A stretch of DNA of 64,000 bases, from assembly GCF_033807575.1 (NCBI RefSeq), contig NC_084713.1:12216703-12280702 (forward strand), in the 5' to 3' direction. The position numbers and the translations under genes are program-made. The stretch's first letter is position 1, and each line of letters opens with the position of its first letter. The DNA comes from Cydia pomonella (Eukaryota; Arthropoda; Insecta; Lepidoptera; Tortricidae). A model generated the notes under the pieces. The model was not told the origin of the DNA. It ran no database searches and was given only the letters and a program-made list of their open reading frames with translations. Below are positions 1 to 11,058 of this stretch, piece by piece.

Positions 1-50
1 TACATATTATATTCCATACATATTATTTACCATTTACAAATTGGGCGAGT

Positions 51-188
51 AGAGTTTACAACGTGGACTGGCGGGAGCCGGCGCCCCGCCCGCCGCCGGG
101 GCCCGCGGCGAGCCGGCCGGGCCCGGCAGGGAGCGGCGGGATGCCGGCCGGCCGCCGGCGGCAGGGCGAGGGGTGGCAGGCAGTATGA
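51..188 (+). other. GC-rich block, possible host exon
   Basis: This is an abrupt block of very GC-rich sequence in an otherwise AT-rich window. On the + strand one frame is open from about 54 to a TGA at 186-188. It begins with residues VYNVDWREPAPR and continues as a Pro/Gly/Arg/Ala-rich tail. An AG dinucleotide that could serve as a splice acceptor lies just upstream (at 49-52), so this could be a terminal coding exon. No domain is recognisable and the low-complexity composition makes chance openness likely. A fragment of a GC-rich repeat or a CpG island is an equally good explanation. Confidence 0.25.
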
Positions 189-1334
189 CAGATGTAAGAC
201 TGCATATTAACCGATTTAACCGAAAAGAATGTATGTGATGTTACAAATTCGAGTTTTTCACACTGTTAATCCCGATTTTAAATTTTGTTTAACAATATTA
301 AATTCTACATGAAATATGTAAATTTGATAACTGTCGCAATTTCGTATGTAATTTTTTAATTTCACTGAAAATTTTCAACTTAATTTTTTACTATTTTTTC
401 AAGAGATAATTCAGTATAATTTTTTTCAGAAAACGACCTTAATTGTATATACAACATACCCAAATTGCAAAGAATTGGGATTAGTACTTTGGCTGTCATA
501 AAATAAAAATGTTTTTTCTTTTCTGCATTTTTTTTAAACCTGTAGCATTTGAGGCTTAATCTTTGGTGAAAGCACTACATATGTATAGGTTTAATCCAGT
601 ACAAGGAATATATTTTTTTCGCTAAGGGCAGTTTGGCCATGCTTACCCGGCTATTGCCCTTTGGTTTTCGTTACTCGTAAAAAAAAACTTCGAGCTCTGT
701 ATAACGTGTTTTTTGTTGACTTGTAGGTCGGTATTAAATCCATAACATCATTCCATTCATCCTTTACTTGAATGAAAACATTTAAAATTTTCGCAAACCT
801 GTTTTTTTACAAGAATCCATGATGAGATCGATATTGTTTCGGGCATTTTTTTCTGGCAACTGTATACTGTTGAACGTTTAATAGTCTCTTTATCCACACT
901 TAATGTCACAGGTGAGGTACACTTATTTCTAACCACGCAACGCTATGATGAAGTTCCGTTTTTATTAGTTTTATTAAAATTATATTTATACCCGGCATGC
1001 AAAAGCGTAGGGTGGCCCCGCTGACTATGGATAAAGTTTATTTAGAATTAGACTCTAAATTTACTTCTTCATCTTCGCTGCTACTGTCCATGAAGAATAT
1101 CACTTGAATTACGCTACACACAAATAAAAAACAACGTTTACGCAAAATAATGCAAATAAAGTAAAGGAATGACACTTATTGAAAAGCTGTCAACTAAATA
1201 TACTCTAATATACTATTCAAGTGTCCTTCCATAAGTGGCCAGTCGATCCAAGATAACAAACCTCCTCTGAGTATTAAACGACTTGTACGAATCAAATGTA
1301 AGTCAAGTTGCTATTTATTTAACACAAAAAAATA
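189..1334. other. AT-rich sequence, nothing recognised
   Basis: AT-rich sequence with homopolymer T runs. I see no open frame of note, no repeat family I recognise and no RNA gene. Confidence 0.5.
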
Positions 1335-1465
1335 TGTACAGTCAGCGTCAAATACTTTGTAGCAACCAAAGTAGCCAAATAGTTCGGTACACCATATATT
1401 TAGTATGGTGTACCGAACTATTTGGCCACTTTGACTGCTACGAAGTATTTGACGCTGACTGTACA
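1335..1465. mobile_element. Palindromic MITE (TACAGTC family)
   Basis: A nearly perfect fold-back of about 130 bp. Both ends read TGTACAGTCAGCGTCAAA outward-in, and the arms meet at a central palindrome around the ATATATTTAG-like core near 1400. It encodes nothing real; the short open frame across it is a by-product of symmetry. The terminal TACAGTCAGC motif is shared with longer elements at 23862-24086 and 39895-40121, so it probably belongs to the same DNA-transposon-derived family. Confidence 0.8.
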
Positions 1466-3019
1466 GATAATAAATCTTAAACATGAACTAAGAATTAAAT
1501 TTTAAATCTGAAAAAAAAAACAATACTTTTTTTTATTTTCAATAGATTTTTACTTTAGATACTGTCCCGAAGAATTTATTTCTTAAAGATAAAGGGCAAG
1601 CAGACGAACTCAAAAGGTGAAAACTTATTTTCATTACTCAGTTAAGAGTTAGAACCGAACACTTTGAAAGTACGGCTTCAGTCTACTGTGCCGAAACGGT
1701 AAACTAAATTTAAGTTTCGGACGGCCAATCAAAATTGAGTATTCAGAGTTCAAATCAACGTGCCGATTAGTCCCTTAACCATCCCTTAGACCGTGAGCTT
1801 GTTTGATGAATTAATGTCGTACTTAGTAATTTAATTTTATAGATATATATATACCTAGCTAATTGACGCGTATAATTATGTCACGCGGACAGTGCTTTAG
1901 CGTGATTCAATACCATTACTGAGTATACAGGTACATTCTGGCTGTGAAAATAATATCAAAGCAAACAGGGAATCTAATTCAGAATAGCTAGAGACCATAA
2001 ATTCGAAATTATTGGACTGACTAATACGGTTATACTGATATTTAATAATCATACTCGGAACTAGCGAGGACAAAGCCCTTACCTGTATAACATATCCGAA
2101 ATCAGTAAATAATGAACCGAGCTCTCATTAAGCTTATATTTTTTTTGTTTTTGGAAATACCAAACCTAAAATATCTCCTAATCAAGCTAGCGCTTCGTGG
2201 CCTCATTAGTTTTAATTACGAAAACACACCATGAACAACCACAAAAGCTTACACGTGACCATTACGAAACCGCTAAGTATGTTACCTGCATCCGACATAA
2301 GTCACCGCTTAATGCGGCTCCTACCTTGTTGGGTGCTCCTGAAATTTATGCAGCGGATTTACCAAAACTTACCGCAGATTTCAGTAAGCTCAAACGCTAG
2401 GCGGTTAAATTTCAGCTTGTTAAATGTTTGAGAACATAATCTTCGATGTACTGCCTCCTCAGAGAATACATAGGGATATAGTTCGTCTAAATAGTAGGTA
2501 GAACGATTAAGTGATTAAAGTAATATGATTGCAATTGTTTCAGACCTAATATCATGAAATAAATAATAAAAAGAAAATAAAAAAACAGGATTTAAAAACT
2601 GACTAAAAACCCAGTTTATTATTTACTAAAGGAACTTCGTGAAAAAAAAAATTTCAAAAAAGTGTTCGATTATTGAAGATTGTAACACAAAAACATGTTT
2701 CAAGGCAAACAATTATTAATTGAACATTTCTAGCTCTCTAAGTTATTTTTATTCGTAATAAAAGCCTTAATTCCGTACCTTACAGTACACATCTTCAAAA
2801 TAATTGACATTCAAATAAAGCTGTAACATTTTTTTCTCAACATCTTATGGGACAAGTACTACAAAAATAAAAGGCTTTTCGAGACATAAATAATGTAACC
2901 CGCTCGAGAGGGTACTTAGAGCGAATAAGTACCTAACACAAATATCAGTATGTTACTGATGTCCGTGAGCGAAAACAGATGTTATTCTATTTATTTAATT
3001 TAGGTTCATAATACGTAAC
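1466..3019. other. Intergenic, nothing recognised
   Basis: AT-rich sequence with small open frames near 2197-2431 that overlap each other in two frames and resemble no family. I see no gene or repeat that I can name. Confidence 0.5.
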
Positions 3020-4350
3020 GCGTGTAGACGGCATTGTTCTAACTTTAGATTTAGATTTTTTTTAATTCACCTTTTGGCCAAACTAGACGAACTTATAAAA
3101 AATACCGTTTGATCCATTATCAACATTTATTTGGACAACCGTCAATAGATCCAACCCACTTTACCCATCAGACACGGTGGTATAGGGATCCGTCAAATTT
3201 CTAACATCGCCTTGCCTGCCTTCCTTTCTTCAGTTTATAGCATTCAAAATTTATTTAGCTAAATTCTAAAAACCAACCCTGATAATTTGGACATACCTTT
3301 TTTGTCAGAAGCCGTGGATACCTGGAAGGCTGCCTGTCCCAACAAAGACCTGCCCGAGATGCGCCAATCGCAACACCAATGGGACGAGCCGCTCTGCGTG
3401 CTGGTACGTGATAATCATTATGAAACGGCCACCAGCCCTGCAGAGCGAGCTCTTCTTCTTGCTGGAACGAAATGGGAATCCGGCGCATGGCACTTCTTTC
3501 AAGTAACCTCGGCACTCTCCTCACCACCAGTACTTTCAGGCTCGAGGTATCGCTGCGCTTGGGGGCGGCAACTACACTACTACACTAGTACGTCACCACT
3601 ATTCCGCCAGCCACTTCAATAGTGATATACTTAGTTAGTGGCCCCACACCGTTGCCACTGCGGTACCGTCGTGACGAAGTTTGGCACCCACGGCCTCTCT
3701 TGCAACAAGAGCGGCGGCCGCACGGCACGCCACGCCAGTCTTAATGACATTCTGCGCCGGGCCTTCGTCACCGCCGGAGCGCCGTCGGTTCTGGAACCTA
3801 CTGGTCTAGGGCGTGACGACGGAAAAAGGCCAGATGGCATGACCCTGGTTCCATGTAGGCTGGGTCAACCCCTCGTCTGGGACGCCACGTGCGTGGATAC
3901 CCTCGCGCCGTCCCATCTTCCAGGGACCTCAGCTAGGGCTGGCGCTGCTGCCGACGCGGCCGAGCATCTCAAGCGGCGCAAACATGCAGCTATTGAAACG
4001 GGCTGCATGTTTGAGCCGTTGTGAGTGGAGACGCTTGGGCCGTGGGGTCAAGGCGCACACGGAATATTTAAGGCATTGGTCAAGCGCTTAATAGACGCAA
4101 CGGGTGACCGGAAGGCTGGCGCCTACCTCGCCCAGCGCATTGGCGTTGCCATTCATCGCAGCAACGCTGCCAGCCTTCTGGGCACCCTACCGGACGGCAC
4201 AGACCTGAGGCCAGTTTTTGATTTGTAGTCTTTTACTTTTTAGGTACTTTAAGTTTAGTTTAATTCACAGCTTAATTTATTTCTGTTAGTTTTTATTTAT
4301 TTATTTTTGGCCTAATTTTAGTTTAATTTGTAAAGTATCTATACAAAAAA
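3020..4350 (+). pseudogene. Degenerate RLE-type non-LTR retrotransposon, 3' part
   Basis: Old, 5'-truncated copy of the same family as the element at 36827-39632. Pieces in shifting frames match it in order. About 3090-3240 matches the thumb/linker region: LPIRHGGIGIR against LPINYGGLGIR, then ALPAFLSSVYS. About 3287-3560 matches the following linker with ATSPAERALLLAGTKWESG. About 3650-4020 carries the zinc motif (CHCGTVVTKFGTHGLSC) and the endonuclease core (DGKRPDG...WDATCVDTLAPSH). After a stop at 4022, 4025-4228 holds the C-terminal tail (TGDRKAGAYLAQRI, then SNAASLLGTLPDG). At least three frameshifts or stops break it, so it cannot be functional. The 3' untranslated part probably runs to the A-rich stretch near 4345. 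Protein divergence from the 37-kb copy is large, so it is a different subfamily. Confidence 0.8.
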
Positions 4351-4554
4351 TCTCTTTAATTCATGATACAGATTACACTATAAAAGGAGGGTGGTCAGAT
4401 TGGCCTATTGACCAATATGGACAAGCCATATGTCACTGGATAGCTTATTCAAAGTTCCAATACTTTTACTATGGCAGGTAATCCCAAATCTTTGTGTGAA
4501 AAAGGTTATCGCTGCATAAAAATTTTTAATGATTTGAAACGTTACTATGTACCT

Positions 4555-4613
4555 TTTTTAGGGTTCCGTAGCCAAATGGCATAAAACGGAACCCTTATAG
4601 TTTCGCCATGTCC

Positions 4614-4676
<63 letters not shown>

Positions 4677-5300
4677 CGAGGCTTTGCCCATGGTCGTTAC
4701 TGCTAGAAAGCTGAAATTTGGCATGGATATATAAATTAATAAAGCCGACAAAGTCGTACAATAAAATCTATAAATTTAATTTTTTTTAGGGTACCTCCCC
4801 TACACGTAAAGTGGGGGTGATTTTTTTTTTTCGCTTAAACCCTAGAGTGTGGGGTATCGTTGGAAAGGTCTTTCAAAACTAATAGGGGTTTTCAAGAAAC
4901 ATTTTTTGATAAAGTGAATATATTCGGAGATAATCGCTCCGAAAGAAAAAAAAAATGTGTCCCCCCCCTCTAACTTTTGAACCATAGGTCTAAAAAATAT
5001 GAAATAAATCGTGGAAGTAGAGCTTAAGAAAGACATTAAATGAAAACTATAGCGGACATGATCAGTTTAGCTGTTTTTGAGTTATCGCAAAAAGTTTTCC
5101 CTTCATAGTGAAAAGACTTACTTTAATTAGGTACTGATTATGCAAATTTGCCTATTTGTTTAACTCGGGTGAAAGGTACCGTGTCATCCCTTGGTTAACA
5201 ATTTACTATACTTTAAGCTCCAGTTTAGCTTATTGTGACGGAAGAGTAACTACGGAACCCTACACTGAGCGTGGCCCGACATGCTCTTGGCCGATTTTTG
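4555..5300 (+). repeat. Dispersed repeat with (CTGT)n block, copy 1
   Basis: It opens with GGGTTCCGTAGCC and a matching inverted AACGGAACCC segment, followed by a long (CTGT)n microsatellite at about 4612-4675. The body then runs to a GGCCCGACATGCTCTTGGCC end. It is collinear with 22577-23648, sharing the segment with CCCCTACACGTAAAGTGGG and the AGTGTGGGGTATCGTTG segment. The arrangement is typical of high-copy non-autonomous elements in Lepidoptera. It has no coding capacity; the open frames over the CTGT block exist only because the microsatellite is open in every frame. Confidence 0.8.
4612..4675 (+). repeat. (CTGT)n microsatellite
   Basis: An uninterrupted tract of about sixteen CTGT units inside the dispersed repeat. 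Shorter tracts occur at the same internal position in the copies at 22577, 9778 and 55978. Confidence 0.9.
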
Positions 5301-5317
5301 ATACTAAGTTCCGATAT

Positions 5318-6190
5318 CGCTTTAGACTATGAAGGTTTTCTTACTGTCGATGATTTTGATTTTGATTTTGTCTGGGCAGGCATCCCTCTTGGTTTGCACC
5401 TGATCTCCCAGCCGGGATCTAGGACCTGCTTCGAGGGTTCGACAGGTGTCCCACTCTCATCTGTCATCGGTTTGTCTTTAGAGGGCCCAGCTGTCGAAGG
5501 CTCCTTCGTCTCCGATTCAGCCACCTGGGCTGGGGTTCCGGTAGGTACCCCGGCTTTCAGTGAATTCAGTGGCCGTTCCAGCTTCGATGGCTCCTCCGCG
5601 AACATGCCACTTCCCGTCTGTTTCGCCCTCCTTAGTCCTTCAGCATGTGCCGTCTCATCTAAGGAAGTCGTTTGTTTATTATTTGTTTTTTTATTTAGAT
5701 TTTTATTAGTTATTGTTGCCATTCAGTTCTCACGATTAGCAAGGGATATAAAAGGTCCTTTCCACGCAGAGCCCCGCTTGCGTAGACAAGGCTATATACA
5801 ACGCGACTGAGCTCCCTCTCAGCCATGCATCTATCGGCATGATGAATCACACCTTGGATTAGGGTTTTTGGGGTCGAGGTTGTCTCCTCCAGGAAAGGGG
5901 GGATATGGATAAGAGGATCAAGACGGGAAGGGGGGTCGCGAGGGTTGGTCTAGGTAAGGTTTATTAGGAAGATTGGGGGTATAAAAGGGGAAGAGACAAA
6001 TGGGTCGTTTCATAGCCCTCTTCCTCCGAGCCAACCCACGTAGGACAACTTTCCGCTGAATCGACTTAGGTTCCTTGACGTCATCTCCCATCATCCGGTC
6101 CGAGAACAAGTCTCCTACCGGATTCCAGAAGAGTAACGTCTGGTTACTCTTCTGGAATCCGGTAGAACTTTTGCGTAAAATTGCCGTCCG
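5318..6190 (-). mobile_element. Probable 5' region of a retroelement with ORF start
   Basis: On the minus strand a 131-codon frame runs from an ATG at 5722 down to 5327. Its product is hydrophilic, rich in Lys, Ser, Thr, Pro and Glu (it starts MATITNKNLNKK), like the disordered N-terminus of a gag or ORF1 protein. Upstream on that strand are about 460 bp of moderately GC-rich leader containing TATA-like motifs (near 5745 and 5980) and a perfect hairpin at 6117-6166. The open frame stops where the dispersed repeat ends. I therefore read this as a truncated element 5' end. No diagnostic motif is present and the class is unknown. The 179-codon frame on the opposite strand looks like a shadow. 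Confidence 0.35.
6117..6166. repeat. Perfect inverted repeat
   Basis: Arms of about 21 bp (ACCGGATTCCAGAAGAGTAAC and its complement) around a 5-base loop. It lies in the leader of the probable retroelement, so it may be an RNA hairpin or the scar of a recent local inversion. Confidence 0.85.
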
Positions 6191-6504
6191 ATTATACAAA
6201 ATACATCATTAGATGTCACTACAAATGTATATAATTTTAAGGCATGAATAAAACATTAAGAAGGTTGCATATGCCTCGTTTCGTCAAGACCTACCTTTAT
6301 TTATAATGTTGTTACCTAGCAACTGTTGTTACCTAATTGTCAGTCAAAAACAGTAAACAGATATATGAGCTTATTACGTATACTTCTCTATTAATCTTAA
6401 TGTGATAGCTGAGTAAAAATGGAACAAGCATTACATTCGATAAGAAGAAAATACCATCCTTGGCGCTCACGGCAAGTACGGCAACACCTATTAAATTTTG
6501 AAAT

Positions 6505-6671
6505 TATTATTCCTTTATTTCTCTTTGTTCTTAGGTTTATGTTTTTTATAATATGGATATAAAAGTAAAATATAAAAATACATTAAAAAATACTATACAA
6601 AACACATATTAACACATTGTAAAAAACTTAACCTAGTGAGCCGCCAGCAGCGGGGCAGGGCCCAAGTTAAA
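6505..6671 (-). mobile_element. R4/Dong-like 3' end, severely truncated copy
   Basis: On the minus strand this is a second copy of the last ~165 bp of the neighbouring element. It starts at the shared CTTGGGCCCTGCCCCGCTGC segment, passes through the shared TATCCATATTATAAAAAA segment and finishes in a short TAATAAT tract near 6505. It follows directly behind the (TAA)n tail of the longer copy, in the same orientation. There is no coding sequence. Confidence 0.75.
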
Positions 6672-7530
6672 TAAATTATTATTATTATTATTCTCTTTAT
6701 TCATTTAATATCTTAGATTAGGATTTTTTATAATATGGATATAAAAGTAAAATATAAAAACACTTACAAAACAATACAAAAGATATAAACACATTATAAA
6801 AAAACCTAACCTAGGGTGCCGCCAGCAGCGGGGCAAGGCCCAAGCTGCCGGTGGTCAGGGCCGCAGAGAGAGGAACCACCGGACTATCCGCGACGTGCTC
6901 AAGATCATCGCCTTCTGCATCTGACCCTTGATCCAACCACCTAGCGAGAGTCTCTCAAGGTGTTGTTCGAGACTCTTCGCTATGAGACCGTTCGCTGAAA
7001 CGACTATCGGGACAATGATCGTCGAATCAACATCCCACATGGCGGTTATCTCGTGAGCCAAGTCTAGGTACTTACTGGATTTGTCCTTCTCGGCTTTCAC
7101 GAGATTCTCGTCATGGGGGATGGTGATGTCGACGAGCACGGCCCGGCGTTGCGATCGATCTATTATCACGATGTCAGGCTTATTGGCTACAATAGTCCTG
7201 TCAGTGATAATAGATCGATCCCAATAGAGCGTGGCACGACCATTTTCGAGAACTGGTACAGGTGAGTACTTGTAGTACGGTACTTCGCGGTCCACAAGGC
7301 CGTATAGAAGAGCAAGTTGCTGGTGAATAATCCTGGCTACGAGATTATGTCTGTGCAAGTACTCGCCGTTAGCAAGATGAGAACAACCGGAAATGATATG
7401 CCTGAGTGACTCACCGGGACGGCGGCATGCCCGACAAATGTCGACCGTACCGTCCTTCAGGATATATTTCCGATAGTTGTTCGTCATCATAACTTCGTCC
7501 GCAATTGCACAGGCAAAACCCTCGGTTTCT
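6672..7530 (-). pseudogene. R4/Dong-like retrotransposon, C-terminal endonuclease region
   Basis: The minus-strand frame is open from about 7529 to a stop at 6855 (211 residues from the first Met). The product has a zinc motif CRACRRPGESLRHIISGC (C-x2-C-x8-H-x4-C). It is followed by a restriction-like endonuclease core: NKPDIVIIDR, then VDITIPHD, then a Lys-rich helix (KAEKDKSSKYLDLAHEI). This order is that of the C-terminal third of restriction-like-endonuclease LINEs such as R2, R4 and Dong. The reverse transcriptase is missing, so the copy is 5'-truncated, which is usual for target-primed insertion. Both junctions are ATT/TAA repeats (6674-6692 and 7531-7543). That fits Dong, which is known to favour (TAA)n targets. 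The remaining frame has no stop, so the copy is not very old. Assignment to the R4 clade rests on motif style and target, not on a tree. Confidence 0.75.
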
Positions 7531-7839
7531 ATTATTATTATTTTTAATAAAAACTAATCGGCGATTGGCTCTAGTCACACCTGTTGGAAAGTGAAGACAG
7601 GGCCTAAGATGGTATTTTCTTCTTACCTTCTAGAATACCTAAACCTGCCTACTTTGCCTTGAGAATTAGGAATTAAGATTTAGAACCTCCAGGTTTTGTA
7701 ACATTGGAAGTACGTACAGCTGCAAGTACATACTTACACCTACTCTATTACTATCTTGTGTACCAAATTGAAAGCAATAAATATACTTTACCATTAGGTT
7801 TTTTATTTTCATTTCATTCTATAATAACCTTTTCTAGAC

Positions 7840-7973
7840 AATATTAGGTCTACTTGGGAGGTTTGTAAGTAATTTTTTTATTTGATTTCTTGTAATCAAT
7901 AAAATATTTTTGTTATTGTGACAAGAAACCAATCAAAAAAATACTTATACACCGGCCAAATGGACCTAATATT
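7840..7973. mobile_element. Fold-back MITE
   Basis: Inverted arms of about 50 bp begin AATATTAGGTC and end GACCTAATATT, with matching interior segments (GTAAGTA...TTTTTTT and its complement). The loop is short. No coding capacity. Confidence 0.75.
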
Positions 7974-9355
7974 ATGTAGGACGAAAGTATATATATGTAA
8001 TTGTGCACACATACATACATAATTATATCAGAAGAAAATAAGAGATGGTGCTTTCAAATGAGTTTCCATAAAATGCTTCAAGAGGGCTCTCTTTACCTAT
8101 ATACTTACTTTACTCTTTGGGTTATAATATATGTATTCGCTGTCAGCTCAAGGATAAAGTGATTTTATAAGGGTTACTTTTTTGTTAAGACGTACGGACG
8201 TACGACACCTCCATTCCTTATTTGCAGGCTCAGGCCAGATTTTTATGGAATTTCACTTTTTTCACGTGCCGCATAGTATCGAGTTTGTCTTCCTTTGCGG
8301 GCCAAATTGGCACACTCGCGAGCCGTATCTGGCCCGCGGGCCGCGTGCCATACTTAGTTTGAGGACGTAATAAGGATTAGTATGAATGTGAATTTTAATG
8401 TTACGTAATATCGACTCCATAGCTCACTTTAGTTTTTACCTTGCTATGAAAACTCCGATGCCTCGCCATGATCAAATTGCTACAATTTATTATAAAAAAT
8501 CTACTTATAAATTATATACTCGTAGTTACCGTTTCATCAACATACAATATTCATTATTTTCTTTTAACATGTATAAGGGTTTAGGCTAGTTAGCTTTCCT
8601 AAACTAGGTTTAAAATATACCTACCTAATAAATTGGATAAGCTCCGCTTCATAAAAATCTCTTTTCAAGCCGGCCTAGAAAGTTAGGATTACATCTTTAT
8701 TTATGCGTTCAAAGAAATCTCGGATAAAATTTTAATTAATCCTGAAGTAAGTGTGATCCTTAAATTTTTCTTGTGATATAAAATATTCGGGATAACGGAG
8801 GAAATTGTGAAATACCTTTAGTATTTTCAGTATCTAATTTAATTTGTTACCGGTTGATACCAGACATTACTGCGTCGTTTCCAAGGAAAAGCTTATAATT
8901 AAACTATTTTCGGTTGTTCGTAAGATGCTACAAGTCCTTTAATTAACAAGTAAAAATTCTCTTAATAATGTGCTACTTTTCTTACTTATGAGACACAAAT
9001 CATGTTATTGAGTTGTTGTATCTCACCCGTCCCAATACATGTACATACAGTACAAGCGAAATGCAAGATAAATGTATGACATCAGTTAGACGTCCCTCTG
9101 ATATCAATACGTTCGAATTGGCCTGAGTGCGTAGACAAGATGCCAAACGTTAATCGTGTCATGACTATCTGCTGTATCTCTAGAAACCATGTTCGTGGGA
9201 CATCGACTTTGAAGTTTAGATTCGTGTTAAGAGATATCTCGAGACCTTGTAAACAAATATAAAATATTTGAATGCAAACGAGTCAGAAAATACACGGTTA
9301 ATAGGCCGACATATTTTTTACTCTATTATTATTAATTGATTGATTTATAACGCTT
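7974..9355. other. AT-rich sequence with a repeat remnant
   Basis: Mostly featureless. At about 8235-8365 is a GC-richer patch with TGGCCCGCGGGCC that looks like a worn repeat. Small open frames at 8182-8589 resemble nothing known. Confidence 0.4.
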
Positions 9356-9411
9356 ACAGCAGTTTGTCATGACAACTGTTTAGTACAAGCCTTGTCATGA
9401 CAAACTGCTGT
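9356..9411. repeat. Short perfect-arm hairpin
   Basis: Arms of about 19 bp (ACAGCAGTTTGTCATGACA and its complement) flank an 18-base loop. It is probably the remnant of a fold-back element. Confidence 0.8.
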
Positions 9412-9777
9412 AACTATAGTTACCTCAATTCGCCCATACATTTTAAAGTTTTATGAAAATCTACACTCAAATTTCGAATGTATTAAAAAAAAACTTTTGG
9501 ATAGGGTGCATCTTCCTAAAAGTATTACGTATTTAGAAATATGTGAAATCATAAAAAAGCATTATTAATGATTATTAGAAAGGATGATTAAGGAGTAAAA
9601 AAAGTTTTATACCATATAAATATAATTATTTATTTAGTAAATAACCTCTAACTTACATTTAATAATTTAAAGATCAAAAACATATTATTAAAACTTAAAA
9701 TTTACCATATAAATAGGTTATTTTTATATTAAATATATTACAATACTAAAGCGAGACCATGAACATGGGTCATGTTT

Positions 9778-10060
9778 AAGGTTTCGTACCTCAAAAGGAA
9801 AAAAACGGAACCCTTATAGGATCACTTGTACGTCTGTCTGCCCATCCGTCTGTCCGTCTGTCACAGGCTATTTGCTCCAAAACTACTGGACCAATTCAGT
9901 TCAAATTTGGTACACATATGCAAGTATGTGACCCAAAGACGTACAACGTCATCATGAATCCATGAATTTTAAACATAAAGGGCTCTTTTGGGGGGTAAGT
10001 GAGAAAATAAAAAACAGTTTTGCTAACTATATCGTTTTACGTATCCAATGGAAGAACTCA
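9778..10060 (+). repeat. Dispersed repeat with CTGT block, divergent copy
   Basis: It has the same plan as the element at 55978: a TTTCGTACCTCAAAAGG head, ACGGAACCCTTATAGGATCA, a short imperfect CTGT/CCGT block, then a body with CAGTTCAAATTTGGTA. The 3' limit is not clear. Confidence 0.6.
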
Positions 10061-10241
10061 TTGTGAGAATCTCATATAAGTACGATTATATAGATTGTAA
10101 CAGATAAAGTAGATAAACAGTTTGTGCGTAAGTATGGAGTGTGAATATTAAAATTATGAATAATACTTACGTTTTAGGCTCCCCTGATCCATTTTCAATG
10201 TAGTCTAAAGTTTCGTGGTAATTACCATTTTCAAATAGTTG

Positions 10242-11049
10242 AAAATAAAATCTCGTCTTTAAAATAAAATATGTCAATCTTGTATTACATGTATTCAAGA
10301 ATAACTGTAGAAGACAGTCAGAAAATGAACATGCAATTTTATTATCGAATAAGTCAGTGGCACCCAAAATGTTTAGGTTTATCCTCGCCCTGACTGATTT
10401 AATCGGCCCGTGAAAGCAAATAGTGGTATGATATGCCTTACGACTGACTGACTGAAGACTGTATATTTACAACTTATTTAACCGTGAGGTATCACACCAG
10501 CAAGTAGTCATGACAATGAAATGAAAATGTGAGTTACGTCCTTTTGGCAGTTGCATTTTCTCAGAATGTAAGGGATATTTTCACTTGCTTTCTTTATGGG
10601 AGGTATAATATGACCAAATAAATGCCATTTAACTTTGTTACCACTAACTCATGTATCTATAGTTACATCAATAAGTCATCACGGCAGATCTGTCTCTGTC
10701 GCACAGAGAGAGATACCTACGCTACTCTACTGAGCATGAATTGAAATGGATTGACATCTTGTCTATGCACCCTGATAACTTAACTTGGGGGCTAGACAAC
10801 ATGACAATCGTTGATTGAAAACGCCAATAGAAACTTTAGGAGACGCATCGTTAAACAATAAAATCTGAAAATGCGGCGCTTTTGCTTGCTTCCCGAAACC
10901 CGCGCTCACTCCGATACTTCGCGCGTAGTGAATTTTCTTTTACGCCAGCTTATTCTTACTCGTATGGTCGTATGAGGCAAGGGCTGTTTAAACTATAAAA
11001 ATAAGAATTAGTCGAAAAATCACAACTACAGTAACTGTAGTTGTGATTT
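10242..11049. repeat. Tandem duplication, copy 1
   Basis: A segment of about 808 bp repeated directly at 11059-12197 with only a handful of substitutions by eye. It ends in a perfect palindrome built on CACAACTACAGT. No gene is visible inside it; the minus-strand open frame near 10167-10367 is not repeated as a conserved frame. Confidence 0.9.
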
Positions 11050-11058
11050 TTGTGATTT

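Noticed and set aside
4545..4761. Open frames of Thr-Asp-Arg-Gln repeats
   Set aside because: They are the (CTGT)n microsatellite read in frames without stops, not proteins.
5271..5810. 179-codon + strand frame
   Set aside because: It lies across a repeat end and opposite the more protein-like minus frame; the composition looks like a shadow.
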